Shown here in pieces: positions 62,946 through 64,000 of a DNA stretch of 64,000 nt; within the stretch, counting starts at the first letter, position 1, and every line of letters begins with the position of its first letter. Origin of the DNA: Aminobacter sp. AP02 (GTDB lineage: Bacteria > Pseudomonadota > Alphaproteobacteria > Rhizobiales > Rhizobiaceae); contig NZ_QGGX01000004.1 of assembly GCF_003148805.1 (NCBI RefSeq), forward strand, positions 62,001 through 126,000, written 5' to 3'. Made by a program: the position numbers and the translations under genes. A model generated the notes under the pieces. That model made no database searches, was not told the DNA's origin, and saw only the letters and a program-made list of their open reading frames with translations.

Positions 62946-64000
62946 TCAGGCGGCCTGGCGCGGGCCGTGGCCGAGGATGACCGCGCTGTTCAGCACCAGT
63001 CTTACGAGCTCCGTCTGACGCGTGATGCCGCTCTTGGAGAAGATCGAGCGCAGATGCGCGCGCGCTGTGTTGCGGCTGATGTCGAGCGAGGTCGCAGCAT
63101 CTTCAAGCGACAGGCCCGCCGTCAGGCGACGGGCCACGGCTGCCTCCGCAGGGGTCAGGTCGAATAACTGGCGCACAAGCTCGCCCTCGACCTCGGGGTT
63201 CGTCTCAGGGTCGCGGATGTAGACGGCGACCGCCGAATTGGCAGCGGCAGCGTTGTCTTTGCTGCCGCGGATCGGGCGAACGATGACGCCGAGATTGCGC
63301 GAACCGGACTGCTTGGTCAGCGAAAGGCCGCGCGAAGCCGCTGCTTCGTTTGCGCTAGCGCCTTGCATGGCCGCTTTGATCGCATTTTGGAAATCGCGGT
63401 CTTCCTTGGCCGAGGTCGCACGAAGACGATTACCCTGGATCTGCAAGCCGTCGCGGGCCTCGAGGAAGCGGGTGGCGGCATCGGAGGCACGGATGATCTT
63501 GCCCGAGTGATCGAGGATAACGACGCCGACATAGAGCTTGTCCATAACATCGGAATAAAGCGAGCGTTCGACCTCGGTCGCGCCCATACGCCAGGACATT
63601 TCGACGCCACGGGAAAGCTGGGACACCAGGATTTCGCAAACCGACGCTGCTTGGTCGTCGAATTTTGGCCCAGCACGGTCACGGAAAACCCACAGGGTGT
63701 AACGGGCGCTATCATCAGCGGCGAGGAGCGTCGCCGACATCGGCTGGCAGCGCTCCGTCAGATATGTCAGCTGAGCCGCCCGCGGAAGCGCAACGCCTGC
63801 CGTATCGGTCATGTTCTCATCGATCTCGGTGAACACATGGTAGGTCTCACCGGTGCGCACCCGATCCTCGATTACGAGCACCGCTGCGTATGCGTCGAAC
63901 TGCTCGCGAACCAGTTCAAGCGAGTTGCGCAACGGCCTGCCGCTCATGAGGCTGTCGGAAACGCGGTTGAGGAAGTGGCCGAATTCGACAATCGATCTGG
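62946..64000 (-). CDS. LuxR-type (GerE HTH) transcriptional regulator, 5' end beyond window
   Basis: Over 350 residues are visible and the frame remains open to the window edge, so the start is outside. The C-terminus is a GerE-type helix-turn-helix (LTPAEAAVARRLTAGLSLEDAATSLDISRNTARAHLRSIFSKSG). Upstream is a PAS-like segment (YSDVMDKLYVGVVILDHSGKIIRASDAATRFLEA), preceded by a further sensory region. A LuxR-type regulator with this layout, TeiR, activates steroid catabolism in Comamonas testosteroni. By analogy and position this is a candidate regulator of the cluster, perhaps binding the recurrent palindrome; direct evidence is lacking. Confidence 0.9.
   Translation of the reverse strand, partial: RSIVEFGHFLNRVSDSLMSGRPLRNSLELVREQFDAYAAVLVIEDRVRTGETYHVFTEIDENMTDTAGVALPRAAQLTYLTERCQPMSATLLAADDSARYTLWVFRDRAGPKFDDQAASVCEILVSQLSRGVEMSWRMGATEVERSLYSDVMDKLYVGVVILDHSGKIIRASDAATRFLEARDGLQIQGNRLRATSAKEDRDFQNAIKAAMQGASANEAAASRGLSLTKQSGSRNLGVIVRPIRGSKDNAAAANSAVAVYIRDPETNPEVEGELVRQLFDLTPAEAAVARRLTAGLSLEDAATSLDISRNTARAHLRSIFSKSGITRQTELVRLVLNSAVILGHGPRQAA

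Overview
The window is GC-rich and densely packed, with 61 protein genes (two cut by the window edges) and no rRNA, tRNA, insertion sequence or CRISPR array that I can see. Gene families, fused Liv-type transporters and ytfQ/rbs-type sugar ABC systems suggest an alphaproteobacterium, most likely Hyphomicrobiales (a Mesorhizobium/Aminobacter-like rhizobial relative). This assignment is inference from gene content, not from a marker gene.

Most of the window (about 3.2 to 62.8 kb) reads as a lipid-CoA catabolic island. By my memory of the mycobacterial proteins, its diagnostic members match the steroid C/D-ring (HIP, methylhexahydroindanedione propionate) pathway: a FadD3-like HIP-CoA ligase (15914-17506), FadE30-like dehydrogenase (55189-56364), IpdF-like SDR (59739-60536), IpdC (57882-58949), EchA20 (58962-59720), IpdA/IpdB (35043-36733) and a FadA6-like thiolase (13037-14188). 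Around these lie a second heteromeric acyl-CoA dehydrogenase pair, hydratases, a FadB-like fusion, a second thiolase, eleven SDRs, two GMC oxidoreductases, three NTF2/SnoaL-fold proteins, an OYE-type flavoenzyme and an acyl-CoA dehydrogenase plus phosphotransferase pair of the type that handles 4-hydroxyacyl-CoAs. No ring A/B genes (kshA, kstD, hsaABCD) are present here.

Two Liv-type ABC importers serve the island. One is LivH, a LivM-LivG fusion and LivF (3213-6593), with a stand-alone binding protein at 18640. The other is a binding protein, LivG, LivF and a LivH-LivM fusion (22618-27636).

Two sugar modules flank or interrupt the island. The left edge (1-1847) is a YtfQ/YtfR-like galactofuranose-type importer, followed by a sugar isomerase-like gene at 2174. 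The other (44967-52443) is a LacI-type regulator, a complete sugar ABC transporter, gluconokinase and an SMP-30 lactonase, with a perfect LacI-type palindrome at 46041.

The most striking non-coding signal is a recurrent 21-bp imperfect palindrome, T[A/C]GTCY-N4-RGACGATGTT, found at ten promoters of the catabolic island. It is always in the same orientation toward the downstream gene and 51 to 127 bp before its start codon. Three weaker variants are also seen, and none lies upstream of the sugar ABC/gluconate genes. It appears to define one regulon. The LuxR-type regulator at the right edge (62946 onward) and the TetR regulator at 41944 are the candidate controllers.
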